A stretch of 64,000 nt of DNA from Draconibacterium mangrovi (GTDB taxonomy: Bacteria > Bacteroidota > Bacteroidia > Bacteroidales > Prolixibacteraceae): NCBI RefSeq assembly GCF_010586825.1, contig NZ_JAAAGB010000016.1, positions 1 to 64,000 of the forward strand, in the 5' to 3' direction. The position numbers were made by a program, and so were the translations under genes. The notes beneath the pieces were generated by a model. It was not told the origin of the DNA, ran no database searches, and saw only the letters and a program-made list of their open reading frames with translations. Shown here piece by piece: positions 36,834 to 46,646 of this stretch; position 1 is the stretch's first letter, and each line of letters opens with the position of its first letter.

Positions 36834-37875
36834 CCGTATTTCGGTAAACTACCAGTTTATCTTTCCCAAATAATTCCGATTGCCCTGTAATTCCGGGTGG
36901 CGTAGGTGCTTTTATACCCTTGCCAAAATTGGTGTGCCCGGTGTAAACATGTGCTTCGTCCCACAACCCTGAATCGATAAAAGTTTTAAGAACTTGCTCT
37001 CCTCCTTCAACAATCAGCGAGAGTATATTCTTTTGATGAAGCACTTCAATAATTTGCGGAAGAAGCTGATCGTTGAAATCAATTTTTATGTATTCAGTGT
37101 TTTTGTAGCGATGGTTTTCAAGCCCGTTAAAAACGATTGTTTCGGTTGAATTGTCGAACAAGTTCAGTTTTTTGTCCAAACGCAACTGGCGGTCGAGCAC
37201 AATGCGCAATGGGTTTTTTCCTTTTATCAGCCGTACGGTTAGCGACGGATTATCTTTCTCTGCCGTGTTGGTGCCCACCAGAATCGCATCCTCCTCTGCC
37301 CGCATTTGATGAACCCGCAACAGTGCCCGCGGCCCGGTAATCCATGTTGGTTCTCCGTAGTCTTCGGCACTTCGGTCTTTATCAATAAAACCATCAGAAG
37401 TTTGCGCCCATTTCAGCAAAATGTAAGGGCGTTTTTTTTGGTGAAAAGTAAAAAAGCGCCGGTTCAACTCGTCACACTCGCTTTTCAGAATACCTGTTAT
37501 TACTTCAATACCTGCATTTTTTAGTCTTTCAATTCCTTTTCCGGCCACTTTGGCAAACGGGTCAATACTGCCAATTACCACCCGCGGAATTTGTTTCTGA
37601 ATGATCAGATCGGAGCAAGGTGGCGTTAAGCCGTAATGTGCACAAGGTTCCAGCGAAACATAAATGGTGCTTTCTTTTAGTTTCGCTGCATCGGTAACCG
37701 AGTTTATGGCGTTTACTTCGGCGTGTGCCTGCCCGTGTTTCTGGTGAAATCCTTCACCGATAATCCGGTCGGAATGTACGATAACACAACCTACCATCGG
37801 GTTGGGCGAAACATGTCCGGCACCCATTCGGGCCAGCTCGATACAGCGAGCCATATATTTTTCTTCGGTTGTCAT
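36826..37875 (-). CDS. ribD: Bifunctional riboflavin biosynthesis protein RibD
   Basis: A 349-residue two-domain enzyme using the ATG at 37875 (MTTEEKYMARCIELA); 13 more in-frame codons upstream would overlap prmC. The N-terminal deaminase has GHAEVNAI and the zinc Cys pair in PCAHYGLTPPC; the C-terminal reductase has KWAQTSDGFID, GTNTAEKDNPSLTVR and VEGGEQVLKTF. It deaminates and reduces the pyrimidine intermediate of riboflavin synthesis. It is divergent from prmC, with 40 bp between the starts. Confidence 0.94.
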   Translation of the reverse strand: MTTEEKYMARCIELARMGAGHVSPNPMVGCVIVHSDRIIGEGFHQKHGQAHAEVNAINSVTDAAKLKESTIYVSLEPCAHYGLTPPCSDLIIQKQIPRVVIGSIDPFAKVAGKGIERLKNAGIEVITGILKSECDELNRRFFTFHQKKRPYILLKWAQTSDGFIDKDRSAEDYGEPTWITGPRALLRVHQMRAEEDAILVGTNTAEKDNPSLTVRLIKGKNPLRIVLDRQLRLDKKLNLFDNSTETIVFNGLENHRYKNTEYIKIDFNDQLLPQIIEVLHQKNILSLIVEGGEQVLKTFIDSGLWDEAHVYTGHTNFGKGIKAPTPPGITGQSELFGKDKLVVYRNTAT

Positions 37876-37915
37876 TTTCAAGGAAAGACTAAATTTGCAC
37901 CAACAAAAGTACACA

Positions 37916-38755
37916 ATGCAGAAAACTATTCAATATATCCGGGCAGAATTGGCGCCGTTTTATCCTGAAACCGAAATTTCCGGATTTATACAAATGATTA
38001 TGAATAGCGTGTTGGGTTTGTCGTACACGCAAATGATTCTGGAAAAAGACCGGGTGTTGGAAAGCTCTGAAACCGATCAGATAAAAGCGATAGTTGAACG
38101 GCTTAAAACTCACGAACCCATTCAATACATTCTGGGTGTTGCCGAATTTTACGGATTGGAGTTGAACGTTCAACCAGGCGTTTTAATTCCGCGGACTGAA
38201 ACCGAGGAGTTGGTCGATTGGATCTGTAAAACAAAAATTCCAGCGTCGGCAAAAATACTGGATATTGGAACCGGAAGTGGTTGTATTTCGCTGGCTTTAA
38301 AAAATGAACTGCCCGCCGCTGCGGTCATGACTGTTGATGTGTCGGAAAAGGCTTTATCGATTGCTACTGAAAATGCGAAAAAAAATGGGCTTGATGTTTC
38401 ATTTGAACACACCGATATATTAAAATGGCACGAACGTTCGTGGCCGCAATTTGATGTTATCGTTAGCAATCCGCCCTATGTAATGGAATGCGAAAAAAAG
38501 CAGATGGAGGCCAATGTGTTGGAGTACGAGCCCGGGCTGGCTTTGTTTGTAAGCGATACTGATCCGCTGATCTTCTACCGTACTATTGCACAGTTTGCTT
38601 TAAAACAGTTAAACGAAAATGGCTACCTGTTTTTTGAGATCAATGAAAACCTGGGAGACGAAATGGTGGCGCTGGTTAAGCAGTTGGGATTTAAGTCGAT
38701 AGAATTACGTCGCGATTTAAACGGTAAAAACCGCATGCTCCGATGTCAAAAATAA
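37916..38755 (+). CDS. prmC: Release-factor glutamine methyltransferase PrmC (HemK)
   Basis: A 279-residue SAM enzyme that methylates the Gln of the GGQ motif in peptide release factors. It starts at ATG 37916; the longer frame from 37802 is the antisense of ribD. An N-terminal helical bundle is followed by PIQYILGVAEFYGLELNV, VLIPRTETEELVDWI, the SAM loop LDIGTGSGCISLAL and the catalytic IVSNPPYV. Length is normal. Confidence 0.95.
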   Translation: MQKTIQYIRAELAPFYPETEISGFIQMIMNSVLGLSYTQMILEKDRVLESSETDQIKAIVERLKTHEPIQYILGVAEFYGLELNVQPGVLIPRTETEELVDWICKTKIPASAKILDIGTGSGCISLALKNELPAAAVMTVDVSEKALSIATENAKKNGLDVSFEHTDILKWHERSWPQFDVIVSNPPYVMECEKKQMEANVLEYEPGLALFVSDTDPLIFYRTIAQFALKQLNENGYLFFEINENLGDEMVALVKQLGFKSIELRRDLNGKNRMLRCQK

Positions 38756-38838
38756 ATGGTTGCTGCATCATGAAAATGAATTTTTAGCGTTAATTATTGC
38801 AAACGATTTTTTATTTTGCAGTTAACTAAATCAACATT

Positions 38839-39903
38839 TTGAGAAAAGCACTCCGTAACATATTGTTTCTTGTCAATAGTCTTTTGGCGCTGGCCCTCGC
38901 GGGATCGTACCTTTCGGTGTATATTCCGCCCGATAAGTATTGGTTGCCGTCGTTATTCGGGATGGCTTATCCGTTTTTGCTGGGTGGCAATCTCCTGTTT
39001 ATTGTTCTCTGGATTTTATTTAAACCACGTTACGCCTTGTTGTCGGTGGCAATGGTGTTGATTGGCTGGGGCTATTTTACGCGTTTTATGCAGCTGAAAG
39101 GCAAAAGCAGCGAAGAGGCAAATATTAGGGTTTTATCGTACAACGTAAAACATTTTGTGGCCGACACCAGCCGAACACAGAGAGAAAATGCAACAAAGAT
39201 CATTTCATTTTTAGCCGATCAAAACGCCGATATTATTTGTTTGCAAGAAGCCCGATTGCGGAAGAACAATATTTTCAATCTCGCCCAAACAGTACAAGAC
39301 CTGGAATCGATAAAACACTACCAGTTTGCGCGTTCGAGCACAAGTTATGGTTCGGTAACCATGACCCGCTATCCGATTTTAAACATGGGCGAAATACGAT
39401 TTGAAAATTCCAGAAATATTACCATTTACACCGATGTTTTGATCGATTCGGATACGGTTCGTATTTTCAATATTCATTTGCAATCGTATCATATCGACCC
39501 GACTAAATATTCGATTATTGAATCGCCGGGAATAAACGAGGAAAAAGACATTGAGGAAGTGAAAGAAATGGGAGCGAAATTTAAAGAGGCCTTTCAGTTG
39601 CGTGCTAAGCAGGTGCGCGAAATTCGTAAATACATCGATGAGTCGCCACATAACGTAATTGTTTGCGGCGATTTTAACGATACGCCGGTTTCTTTTTCGT
39701 ACCATACTTTAGCCGATGGTTTAACCGATGCTTTTGTTAGTTCGGGGCAGGGAATAGGACGCACTTACATTGGAAAGTTGCCTTCGTTTCGTATTGATTA
39801 TATTTTGCACGGCGATGGGTTTGAGTCGTACAATTTTGAGACGCTCGATTACCGAATGTCCGATCATTTGCCAATAAGCTGCAGTTTGTTAAAGAAAGAC
39901 TAA
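38839..39903 (+). CDS. Endonuclease/exonuclease/phosphatase-family membrane protein
   Basis: A 354-residue protein with a TTG start at 38839; there is no closer ATG that keeps the first helix. It has three hydrophobic helices in residues 7-85, then an EEP domain: LSYNVKHF (Asn), CLQEARL (Glu), CGDFNDTP (Asp/Asn) and MSDHLPIS (Asp/His). The fold covers nucleases, sphingomyelinases and inositol-phosphatases; which reaction applies here is not readable. The domain faces the periplasm or the cytosol depending on the helix count. Confidence 0.88.
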   Translation: MRKALRNILFLVNSLLALALAGSYLSVYIPPDKYWLPSLFGMAYPFLLGGNLLFIVLWILFKPRYALLSVAMVLIGWGYFTRFMQLKGKSSEEANIRVLSYNVKHFVADTSRTQRENATKIISFLADQNADIICLQEARLRKNNIFNLAQTVQDLESIKHYQFARSSTSYGSVTMTRYPILNMGEIRFENSRNITIYTDVLIDSDTVRIFNIHLQSYHIDPTKYSIIESPGINEEKDIEEVKEMGAKFKEAFQLRAKQVREIRKYIDESPHNVIVCGDFNDTPVSFSYHTLADGLTDAFVSSGQGIGRTYIGKLPSFRIDYILHGDGFESYNFETLDYRMSDHLPISCSLLKKD

Positions 39904-40835
39904 TAATCGGTAAGAAGCTGAAGTGCTATTTGTTTGTCGGTTTTAAGCTGCTCTACTAAGGCATCAACACCTGAGAATTTCTGTTCTTCTCTGATTTTGT
40001 TGATAAAAATCAGCGTTATATCGTTGCCATACATATCGCCCGAAAAATCAAAAATGTTCACTTCAATACTTCGGTTGTCGGCATTGTTATTAAAGGTAGG
40101 GCGCGTGCCAATATTCAGCATGCCTTTATACTGCTTGTCTTCAATTTCAACTAAAACAGCATAAACGCCGTAGCCCGGAATAATTTTGTATTTATCCGAA
40201 GCCTCAATGTTTGCAGTGGGGAAACCCAGTTTGCGGCCCAGTTGCATGCCTTTTACAACGGTTCCGTGCAAAGTGAATTCGTAGCCCAGGTATTGGTTGG
40301 CCTTTTTTATGTCGCCTGATTGTAATGCCGCCCTTATTTTTGTAGAACTCACTTTTTCGGCCTCTACCGACAATGCATCGGTTTTTTTAACCGTAAAATT
40401 GTTCTTCTCAGCACATGCCTGCAGGTATTCGTAGCCACCCTCACGATTTTTGCCAAAGCGGTGGTCGTAGCCCACAACCAAACAACGGGTGCCAATTTTA
40501 TTCACCAGAATGTCTTTTACAAAGTCAGTGTACGAAAGCTCCGCAAATTCTTTGTTAAAAGGATAAATGATCAGGTGATCGACGCCAAACTTTTCGAACA
40601 ACTTAATTTTCTCTTCTTTGGTTGTCAGCAAACGAAGGCTTTTTTCGTTGGGTGAGGTTACAACCCGGGGGTGAGGGTAAAAGGTAAATATCACCGTTTC
40701 TCCATTAATTTCACTGGCCAGTTGTTTTAATTCTTCAATAACCGATTGATGTCCTTTGTGCAACCCATCGAAAGTGCCGATGGTTACTACAGGGTTGGTT
40801 GCATTAAAATCGTCGAGCGAATAATGGATCTTCAC
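39900..40835 (-). CDS. ribF: Bifunctional riboflavin kinase/FAD synthetase RibF
   Basis: A 311-residue enzyme making FMN and then FAD. The N-terminal nucleotidyltransferase has TIGTFDGLHKGHQSVI, GYDHRFGKNREGG and VSSTKIRAALQSGDI; the C-terminal kinase has GMQLGRKLGFPTANI and MLNIGTRPTF. It is convergent with the EEP gene, overlapping by 4 bp. Confidence 0.95.
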   Translation of the reverse strand: MKIHYSLDDFNATNPVVTIGTFDGLHKGHQSVIEELKQLASEINGETVIFTFYPHPRVVTSPNEKSLRLLTTKEEKIKLFEKFGVDHLIIYPFNKEFAELSYTDFVKDILVNKIGTRCLVVGYDHRFGKNREGGYEYLQACAEKNNFTVKKTDALSVEAEKVSSTKIRAALQSGDIKKANQYLGYEFTLHGTVVKGMQLGRKLGFPTANIEASDKYKIIPGYGVYAVLVEIEDKQYKGMLNIGTRPTFNNNADNRSIEVNIFDFSGDMYGNDITLIFINKIREEQKFSGVDALVEQLKTDKQIALQLLTDY

Positions 40836-41186
40836 TGGTTTTGTATAAAATGTTTTGCGCTACAAACCTATTGAAAATTTTAAAGCTATTAAAGTCGGTG
40901 CACCGAATCGAGGTAAAATTATACGCTGAGGAATGCCTTTTTTAACGATTTTGCAGAAAATCCTATAAAATCGGTTGCTTTGTTTATGCTTTTGTAATTG
41001 CCTTACTATTCAATTGGAACGATAAAAATTGTTATTTTCTTTGATTGCTATTTTCGATGTATGCAAAATTGTTAATTTTACGGCCTTTATACAATACGGG
41101 CATCTTTGGAAATAACTTAAGTTTGAAACCAATTTGCACGTTTACGATACCTTTTGGTAGATTATCATTAATCAGATTAAAAAAAC
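40836..41186. other. AT-rich gene-free stretch
   Basis: 351 bp between the divergent ribF and TlpA-like genes. I see no gene, repeat or strong hairpin. TAAGTTTG at 41118-41125 fits the -7 consensus for the plus-strand gene, but no TTG stands at the right distance. Confidence 0.5.
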
Positions 41187-42344
41187 ATGACGTACAGAGT
41201 TTTATTTTTTTTAATAGCTGCCCTGCTAGTATTGGGTGGGTGTAAGAAAGAAAAGGAGTTTACAATCCGTGGTAAAATTACGCACGCCGAAGATCAGACT
41301 ATTGTTCTGGAGGAATTGCACACCAGTACGCTAAAAAAGATAGCAGAAACAAAAATCAATAAAAAAGGTGAATTCGAAATTTCGGCAATGACCGGAATTC
41401 CTACATTTTACCTTCTGAAACTTAACGATCAGAGTTTTATCACATTACTTGTTGATTCGGCAGAAACGGTTACCGTTGAAGCTGACGCTGCTAATTTCGA
41501 TCGGGAATACCATGTTGATGGTTCGCCTGGTTCTGTTCAGGTGAAATTACTGGATTCGAAATTAAAAGAAACCCGCCATAAATTGGATTCAATAAGATCG
41601 TTAGATAATTTGTATAAAGGAAATCCGGAGTATGATAGTGCACGACCACGCTGGGCTGAAGAATACGATAAAATTGTTCAGGAGCAAATAGATTTTTCTA
41701 CAAATTTTGTTCGAGAGAATCCTTTTTCAATGGCCAGTGTTCTGGCGCTTTATCAAAAGTTTGGCACTGATGATCCATCATTTATTGTTCGTGATTTGCA
41801 GGTAATGAAAACGGCTGCTTCGGCTTTAAATTCGATTTACCCAAAATCAGAACAGGTTCAGGCACTTTATAACAATACATTGCAGATTGTTCGTGAAAAG
41901 CAGTCGGCCGATATGAAAAAGTTTATTCAGGAACAAGGCGATAATAGTCCTGATATTGTTTTGCCAAATCCTGATGGAAATGAAGTTGCCCTGTCGTCGT
42001 TACGTGGCAAAGTTGTTTTATTGCAGTTTTGGGCGGCGGTTGATCGTGCTTCGCGAATTCAAAACCCGGTGTTGGTTGAAGCTTACAATAAATACAAACG
42101 TAAAGGTTTCGAAATTTACCAGGTTAGTGTAGATGATAATCGTGCCGAGTGGGTGGATGCTATCGACCAGGATAAATTGACCTGGATTAATGTTGGCGAT
42201 ATGGCAGGAAGTAAAATGGCTGCGGCTGTTTACAATGTACAAAGCGTTCCGTTTAACTATTTGCTGAACGAAGAAGGCGAAATTGTTGCCAAAAACCTTA
42301 AAGGGCCGGCTTTGGATAAAGCTCTGGCTCAACTTCTCGACTAG
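41187..42344 (+). CDS. TlpA/thioredoxin-like lipoprotein lacking redox cysteines
   Basis: A 385-residue lipoprotein (Cys19, VLGGC). The N-terminal DUF4369-like beta domain (about residues 25-110) is followed by a helical middle and a C-terminal thioredoxin fold (about 240-385, LSSLRGKVVLLQFWA and YNVQSVPFNYLL with the cis-Pro). At the active-site position, where relatives have W-C-x-x-C, this protein reads FWAAVDRASR: both cysteines are replaced (D and S). The lipid-attachment Cys is the only cysteine in the whole protein. It therefore cannot do thiol-disulfide exchange and may act as a binding or scaffold protein. Confidence 0.88.
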   Translation: MTYRVLFFLIAALLVLGGCKKEKEFTIRGKITHAEDQTIVLEELHTSTLKKIAETKINKKGEFEISAMTGIPTFYLLKLNDQSFITLLVDSAETVTVEADAANFDREYHVDGSPGSVQVKLLDSKLKETRHKLDSIRSLDNLYKGNPEYDSARPRWAEEYDKIVQEQIDFSTNFVRENPFSMASVLALYQKFGTDDPSFIVRDLQVMKTAASALNSIYPKSEQVQALYNNTLQIVREKQSADMKKFIQEQGDNSPDIVLPNPDGNEVALSSLRGKVVLLQFWAAVDRASRIQNPVLVEAYNKYKRKGFEIYQVSVDDNRAEWVDAIDQDKLTWINVGDMAGSKMAAAVYNVQSVPFNYLLNEEGEIVAKNLKGPALDKALAQLLD

Positions 42345-42359
42345 TATAAAACCGGTAAT

Positions 42360-43121
42360 TTGACACAAAAACGGAAAATATATTTCATCTCCGATGTGCA
42401 TCTTGGTGCTCCGGCGTTAACTAACAACCGGAAGCGTGAGTTATTATTCGCATCCTGGCTCGACGATATTAGCGATGATGTTGACGAGCTGTACCTGATG
42501 GGAGATATCTTCGATTTCTGGTACGAATACAAAAAAGTTGTTCCACGCGGATTTACACGTATTTTAGGCCGGCTTGCCGATCTTACCGACAAAGGGATTC
42601 CGGTACATTTTTTTACCGGAAACCACGATATGTGGGTGTACGATTACCTGGCCGAAGAAACGGGAATTAATGTTCATCACGATTATATAATACGCGAAAT
42701 ACACGGGAAGCGGTTTTTTCTAGCTCACGGCGATGGGCTCGATGCATCGGATAAAGGATATATTTTTCTGAAAAAGATATTTACCAATACTACCATGCGA
42801 TGGCTTTTCTCGAGGTTGCACCCGAATTTTGCATTTAAGATTGCACATAAATGGTCTGCATCCAGTAGGTTATCAAATGCGGATTATGACGAAGATTTTA
42901 TGGCAAATAAAGATGGAATGTATAAATTTGCCGCGGATTTTTTACAGACAAATCCTATTGATTATTTTATAATGGGCCATCGGCATAAGCTGGTAAACGA
43001 AAAAATGAACGAAAATACCCGGTTTATTATACTTGGCGACTGGATAAAAGCGTTTTCATATGGTGTGTTCGATGGCGAGAATTTTGAATTAAAGACATAT
43101 AAAGACGAAGCGAAAGCTTAA
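42360..43121 (+). CDS. lpxH: UDP-2,3-diacylglucosamine diphosphatase-like (LpxH family)
   Basis: A 253-residue calcineurin-type phosphoesterase with a TTG start at 42360. Motifs: FISDVHLGA, MGDIFDFWYEY, TGNHDMWVYDY, LAHGDGLD and MGHRHKLV. LpxH removes UMP from UDP-2,3-diacylglucosamine in lipid A synthesis; Bacteroidota members of this form fit that role. It is 15 bp after the TlpA-like gene and 9 bp before the KAS III gene. Confidence 0.88.
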   Translation: MTQKRKIYFISDVHLGAPALTNNRKRELLFASWLDDISDDVDELYLMGDIFDFWYEYKKVVPRGFTRILGRLADLTDKGIPVHFFTGNHDMWVYDYLAEETGINVHHDYIIREIHGKRFFLAHGDGLDASDKGYIFLKKIFTNTTMRWLFSRLHPNFAFKIAHKWSASSRLSNADYDEDFMANKDGMYKFAADFLQTNPIDYFIMGHRHKLVNEKMNENTRFIILGDWIKAFSYGVFDGENFELKTYKDEAKA

Positions 43122-43130
43122 CAGCGAATT

Positions 43131-44213
43131 ATGGCAAAGCAAATATATACTAGAATTATTGGTACCGGAAGTGCGCTTCCATCTCAAATAATTAAGAATA
43201 CACATTTCTTGAAGAATGAGTTTTATACTCCGTCGAAGAAAAAGATTGAGGATAAAAGTAATGAGGAGATTATTCACAAGTTTCAGGAGATTACCAATAT
43301 TGAAGAGCGACGCTACATTGCCGACGATTTGGTGACTTCAGATCTTGCGGCTATGGCAGTAGAAGACGCTTGCAAGTCGGCCGGAATTTCAATGGAAAGT
43401 CTCGACTTTATAATCGTTGGACATAATTTTGGCGATATCCTGCACGGAAATGTGCGCACCGATGTTTTGCCAAGTTTGGCCAACAAGGTGAAAATGAAAC
43501 TGCACATAAAAAATCCAACATGCATTTGCCATGATGTGGTTTCGGGCTGCCCGGGATGGACACAGGGAATGATTACCGCCGACGCCTACATAAAAAGTGG
43601 CTTTGGAAAAAGAGGTGTTGTAGTTGGTGCCGATGTGCTGTCACGTATTTCCGATCCGCACGATCGTGATTCGATGATTTATGCCGACGGAGCAGGAGCA
43701 ACAGTTGTTGAAGCTATTGAAAGTGAAGAACCTGTTGGAATTCTGTCTCACTCGAGCCGGTCTGATTCAGTTAAATATGCCAATCTGCTTACTTTGGGCG
43801 AATCGGACAATCCTGATTACGAAAGCGATGAGTTATTTATAAAAATGTCCGGACATAAATTGTATGTTTATGCCATTACAACCGTTCCCGGTGTGGTAAA
43901 AGACAGCATTGAAAAAGCAGGACTGGAATTAGAAGACATAAAAAAGATTTTTATCCATCAGGCAAACGAAAAAATGGATGAAGCAATTTTATCCGGTGTC
44001 TTAAAGTTGTACGGTAAAAAGGAAGCGCCTGAAGGAATTATGCCAATGAGTATCCGCGAATTGGGAAATTCTTCAACCGCTACTGTGCCAACTCTTCTTG
44101 ATTTGGTATTAAAAGGAAAAATGGAAGGGCACGAAGTGAATGAAGGAGATTACACCATTCTTTGTTCGGTGGGTGCAGGAATGAACATCAATTCCATTGT
44201 TTATAAGTGGTAA
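43131..44213 (+). CDS. 3-oxoacyl-ACP synthase III family protein
   Basis: A 360-residue KAS III/FabH-like condensing enzyme. The catalytic triad can be placed: Cys140 in VSGCPGWTQG, His in IFIHQANEKM and Asn in ELGNSSTATVP. The N-terminal half has IGTGSALPSQIIKNTHFL and IEERRYIADD. It is longer than E. coli FabH and the surround of the Cys (HDVVSGCPGW) differs from the usual A-C-x-G-F. It may be a second, specialised KAS III (branched or secondary acyl chains) rather than the essential one; this is inference. Confidence 0.85.
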   Translation: MAKQIYTRIIGTGSALPSQIIKNTHFLKNEFYTPSKKKIEDKSNEEIIHKFQEITNIEERRYIADDLVTSDLAAMAVEDACKSAGISMESLDFIIVGHNFGDILHGNVRTDVLPSLANKVKMKLHIKNPTCICHDVVSGCPGWTQGMITADAYIKSGFGKRGVVVGADVLSRISDPHDRDSMIYADGAGATVVEAIESEEPVGILSHSSRSDSVKYANLLTLGESDNPDYESDELFIKMSGHKLYVYAITTVPGVVKDSIEKAGLELEDIKKIFIHQANEKMDEAILSGVLKLYGKKEAPEGIMPMSIRELGNSSTATVPTLLDLVLKGKMEGHEVNEGDYTILCSVGAGMNINSIVYKW

Positions 44214-44234
44214 GCGACACACTCTATTATATTT

Positions 44235-44270
44235 AAAAACCGATTAGTTGTTTGACGGATCGGTTTTTTT
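44235..44270. terminator. Bidirectional terminator between KAS III and ung
   Basis: A stem AAAAACCGAT / ATCGGTTTTT with a T tract on both strands lies between two convergent genes. Confidence 0.85.
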
Positions 44271-44281
44271 GTGCCTCGTTT

Positions 44282-44944
44282 TTACCAGTTTATCGGTTCC
44301 AGCCCTTTTGAAACCAGAAACTCGTTGGTGCGGCTAAAATGTTTGTTGCCAAAAAATCCGCGGCTTGCTGAAAGTGGCGACGGATGCACCGATGTGAGCA
44401 CGAAATGTTTCTCCTGATCGATAAACTTACTTTTGCTTATCGCATAGTTTCCCCACAGCAGAAAAACCACATTTTCTTTCTCCTTGTTTATTTTTTCGAT
44501 TACGGCATCGGTAAATTGTTCCCAACCCTTTTTTTGGTGCGAAGCTGCCTGGTGTGCACGAACCGTTAAGGTGGCATTTAACAACAAAACGCCTTGACGC
44601 GCCCAATCGGTTAAATCTCCGGTTTCGGGAATGGGTTTGCCCAGATCGCTGTTTAGTTCTTTAAAAATATTACGCAAACTTGGAGGAAAAGGAATACCGT
44701 CGTTCACCGAAAAACAAAGGCCGTGTGCCTGCCCCGGTCCGTGGTAAGGATCCTGACCGATGATAACCACTTTCAGCTTTTCAAACGGACATTGGTCAAA
44801 AGCATTAAAAATGAGTTTGCCGGGAGGATAAATACGCTGCGTATTATATTCTTCGCGAACAAACGCGCTTAACTCCGTAAAATAATCCTTTTCAAACTCT
44901 TCGTTTAACTGTTTTTTCCAGCCTTTTTCAATTTTAACCTCCAT
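44282..44944 (-). CDS. ung: Uracil-DNA glycosylase, family 1
   Basis: A 220-residue UDG, which removes uracil from DNA to start base-excision repair. The water-activating motif [18 protein letters not shown] lies near residue 65, and the DNA-minor-groove loop [13 protein letters not shown] is near the C terminus. VFLLWGNYA is the uracil-binding strand. Length is normal. Confidence 0.96.
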   Translation of the reverse strand: MEVKIEKGWKKQLNEEFEKDYFTELSAFVREEYNTQRIYPPGKLIFNAFDQCPFEKLKVVIIGQDPYHGPGQAHGLCFSVNDGIPFPPSLRNIFKELNSDLGKPIPETGDLTDWARQGVLLLNATLTVRAHQAASHQKKGWEQFTDAVIEKINKEKENVVFLLWGNYAISKSKFIDQEKHFVLTSVHPSPLSASRGFFGNKHFSRTNEFLVSKGLEPINW

Positions 44945-45072
44945 AAAAATCGTGTAATTTTCTCCTAAAAATAGAAAAATTAACTGCCCTAAAAATTCAA
45001 TAAACTATTTTTTCGCCTCACGCCTTGGGCTTCTTTGCATTTTTGTATTTTTAGGATTCAAACAAAATCAAA

Positions 45073-46422
45073 ATGGAAATTATTTATCTGGTTGCAGGAG
45101 TGGTAGTTGGTGGAATTGTTGCATTTCTTCTCCTGAAATTGAAAGCGCAAAGTGGGCAGGCCGATGCAGGGAAATTACTTTTTGAAAAGGAAAGTGAGTT
45201 TTTAACACAAAAGGCTGAAATTGAAAAACAGGGGCTGGTTTGGCAGGAGCGTTACAATGCGCTAAAAAACGAAGCCGATGAATGGAAAGCAGAATTACAG
45301 GCTTACCGCGAAGAAAATAAAGCCTTAAATGTGCGTCTGGAAAATGCTAAAGTGCAGTTTAAAAATCAGGAAGAGAAATTATCCGAGCAGAAAGAGGAAC
45401 TGGAAAAGATACAGAAAAAACTAACGGTTGAGTTTGAAAACGTAGCCAATAAAATTCTGGAGAAGAACAGCGAGAAATTTACTGCAGCCAATCAGAAAAA
45501 TATTAGTGAGGTACTAAATCCGTTAAAGGAGAAAATTCAACTTTTCGAGAAAAAAGTAGATGACACCTATAAGCAAGGTTTAAAAGATCAAACTGATTTA
45601 AAAGCAGAGCTGAAAAAACTGTATGATCTGAACAACAAAATAAGCGAAGAAGCCAACAACCTGACCAAAGCCCTAAAAGGCGATGTGAAAAAGCAAGGAA
45701 ACTGGGGCGAAGTTGTTTTGGAACGAATTCTCGAACGATCGGGATTGAATGAAGGAGAACAAGGCTACCAAAAACAGTTTAGCGATATGACAGAGGAGGG
45801 CAAACGCATTCAGCCCGACATTGTGATCAACCTGCCGGATAACAAACACATAATTGTCGACTCGAAAGTTTCGATGATTGCCTATGAACGAGCCGTTAAT
45901 GCCGAAAACGATGAGGATAGAGTGAAGTTCGTAAAAGAGCATCTTTTAAGTTTGAGAACTCACATTAAAGGCCTGAGCGAAAAACACTATCAAACGGCGA
46001 GTAAGTTAAATTCACCCGATTTTGTGCTGTTGTTTATTCCTATAGAAGCTTCGTTTAGTGTTGCTATTCAGGAAGACCATGAATTGTTTTCGTATGCCTG
46101 GGATCAGAAAGTGGTGATTGTAAGTCCGTCGACTTTGCTGGCAACTTTGCGTACCATTTCATCCATCTGGCAGCAGGAAAACCAGACCCGAAATGCCATT
46201 GAGATTGCTAAACAGGGTGGTGCGCTTTACGATAAATTTGTGGGTTTTATTATTGATATGGAAAACATTGGTAAAAACCTGTTAACCACTCAGAAGACCT
46301 ACGAATCGGCGGTAAATAAATTGCATACCGGTGCCGGCAACCTGGTGCGTCGTGCAGAGAACATTAAAAAGCTGGGGGCAAAAGCTACCAAAGAATTACC
46401 GCAAAAAATGCTGGAGGAGTAG
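45073..46422 (+). CDS. rmuC: DNA recombination protein RmuC
   Basis: A 449-residue protein with an N-terminal TM anchor (VAGVVVGGIVAFLLL, about 6-20), a long coiled coil (about 45-195), then the RmuC domain with the PD-(D/E)XK-like core: QGNWGEVVLERILERSGL, IQPDIVINLPDNKHIIVDSK and DFVLLFIPIEASF. The family limits inversions between short repeats. It stands alone between divergently arranged genes. Confidence 0.93.
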   Translation: MEIIYLVAGVVVGGIVAFLLLKLKAQSGQADAGKLLFEKESEFLTQKAEIEKQGLVWQERYNALKNEADEWKAELQAYREENKALNVRLENAKVQFKNQEEKLSEQKEELEKIQKKLTVEFENVANKILEKNSEKFTAANQKNISEVLNPLKEKIQLFEKKVDDTYKQGLKDQTDLKAELKKLYDLNNKISEEANNLTKALKGDVKKQGNWGEVVLERILERSGLNEGEQGYQKQFSDMTEEGKRIQPDIVINLPDNKHIIVDSKVSMIAYERAVNAENDEDRVKFVKEHLLSLRTHIKGLSEKHYQTASKLNSPDFVLLFIPIEASFSVAIQEDHELFSYAWDQKVVIVSPSTLLATLRTISSIWQQENQTRNAIEIAKQGGALYDKFVGFIIDMENIGKNLLTTQKTYESAVNKLHTGAGNLVRRAENIKKLGAKATKELPQKMLEE

Positions 46423-46646
46423 TGCTTTCTTGAAGATTACAAGGAGTTACACAGAACATCCAATTTCGTAATGGCGGAGCTCTAAGTCATCCGCCATCCG
46501 CAATTTCATTAACGGAAAAAGGTGATTTCCAATGAAGAAACCACCTAATGAATGTGTGACTTATTTAACGAATAAGTCGTGCAGTCATAAACGTATAAGT
46601 ACGAAATAGGTTTACCCTGGGGAATATTTTAGAATGATTCTACGGA

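Noticed and set aside
41045..41245. 66-codon plus-strand frame before the TlpA-like gene
   Set aside because: It runs into the signal-peptide coding part of the real lipoprotein gene in another frame.
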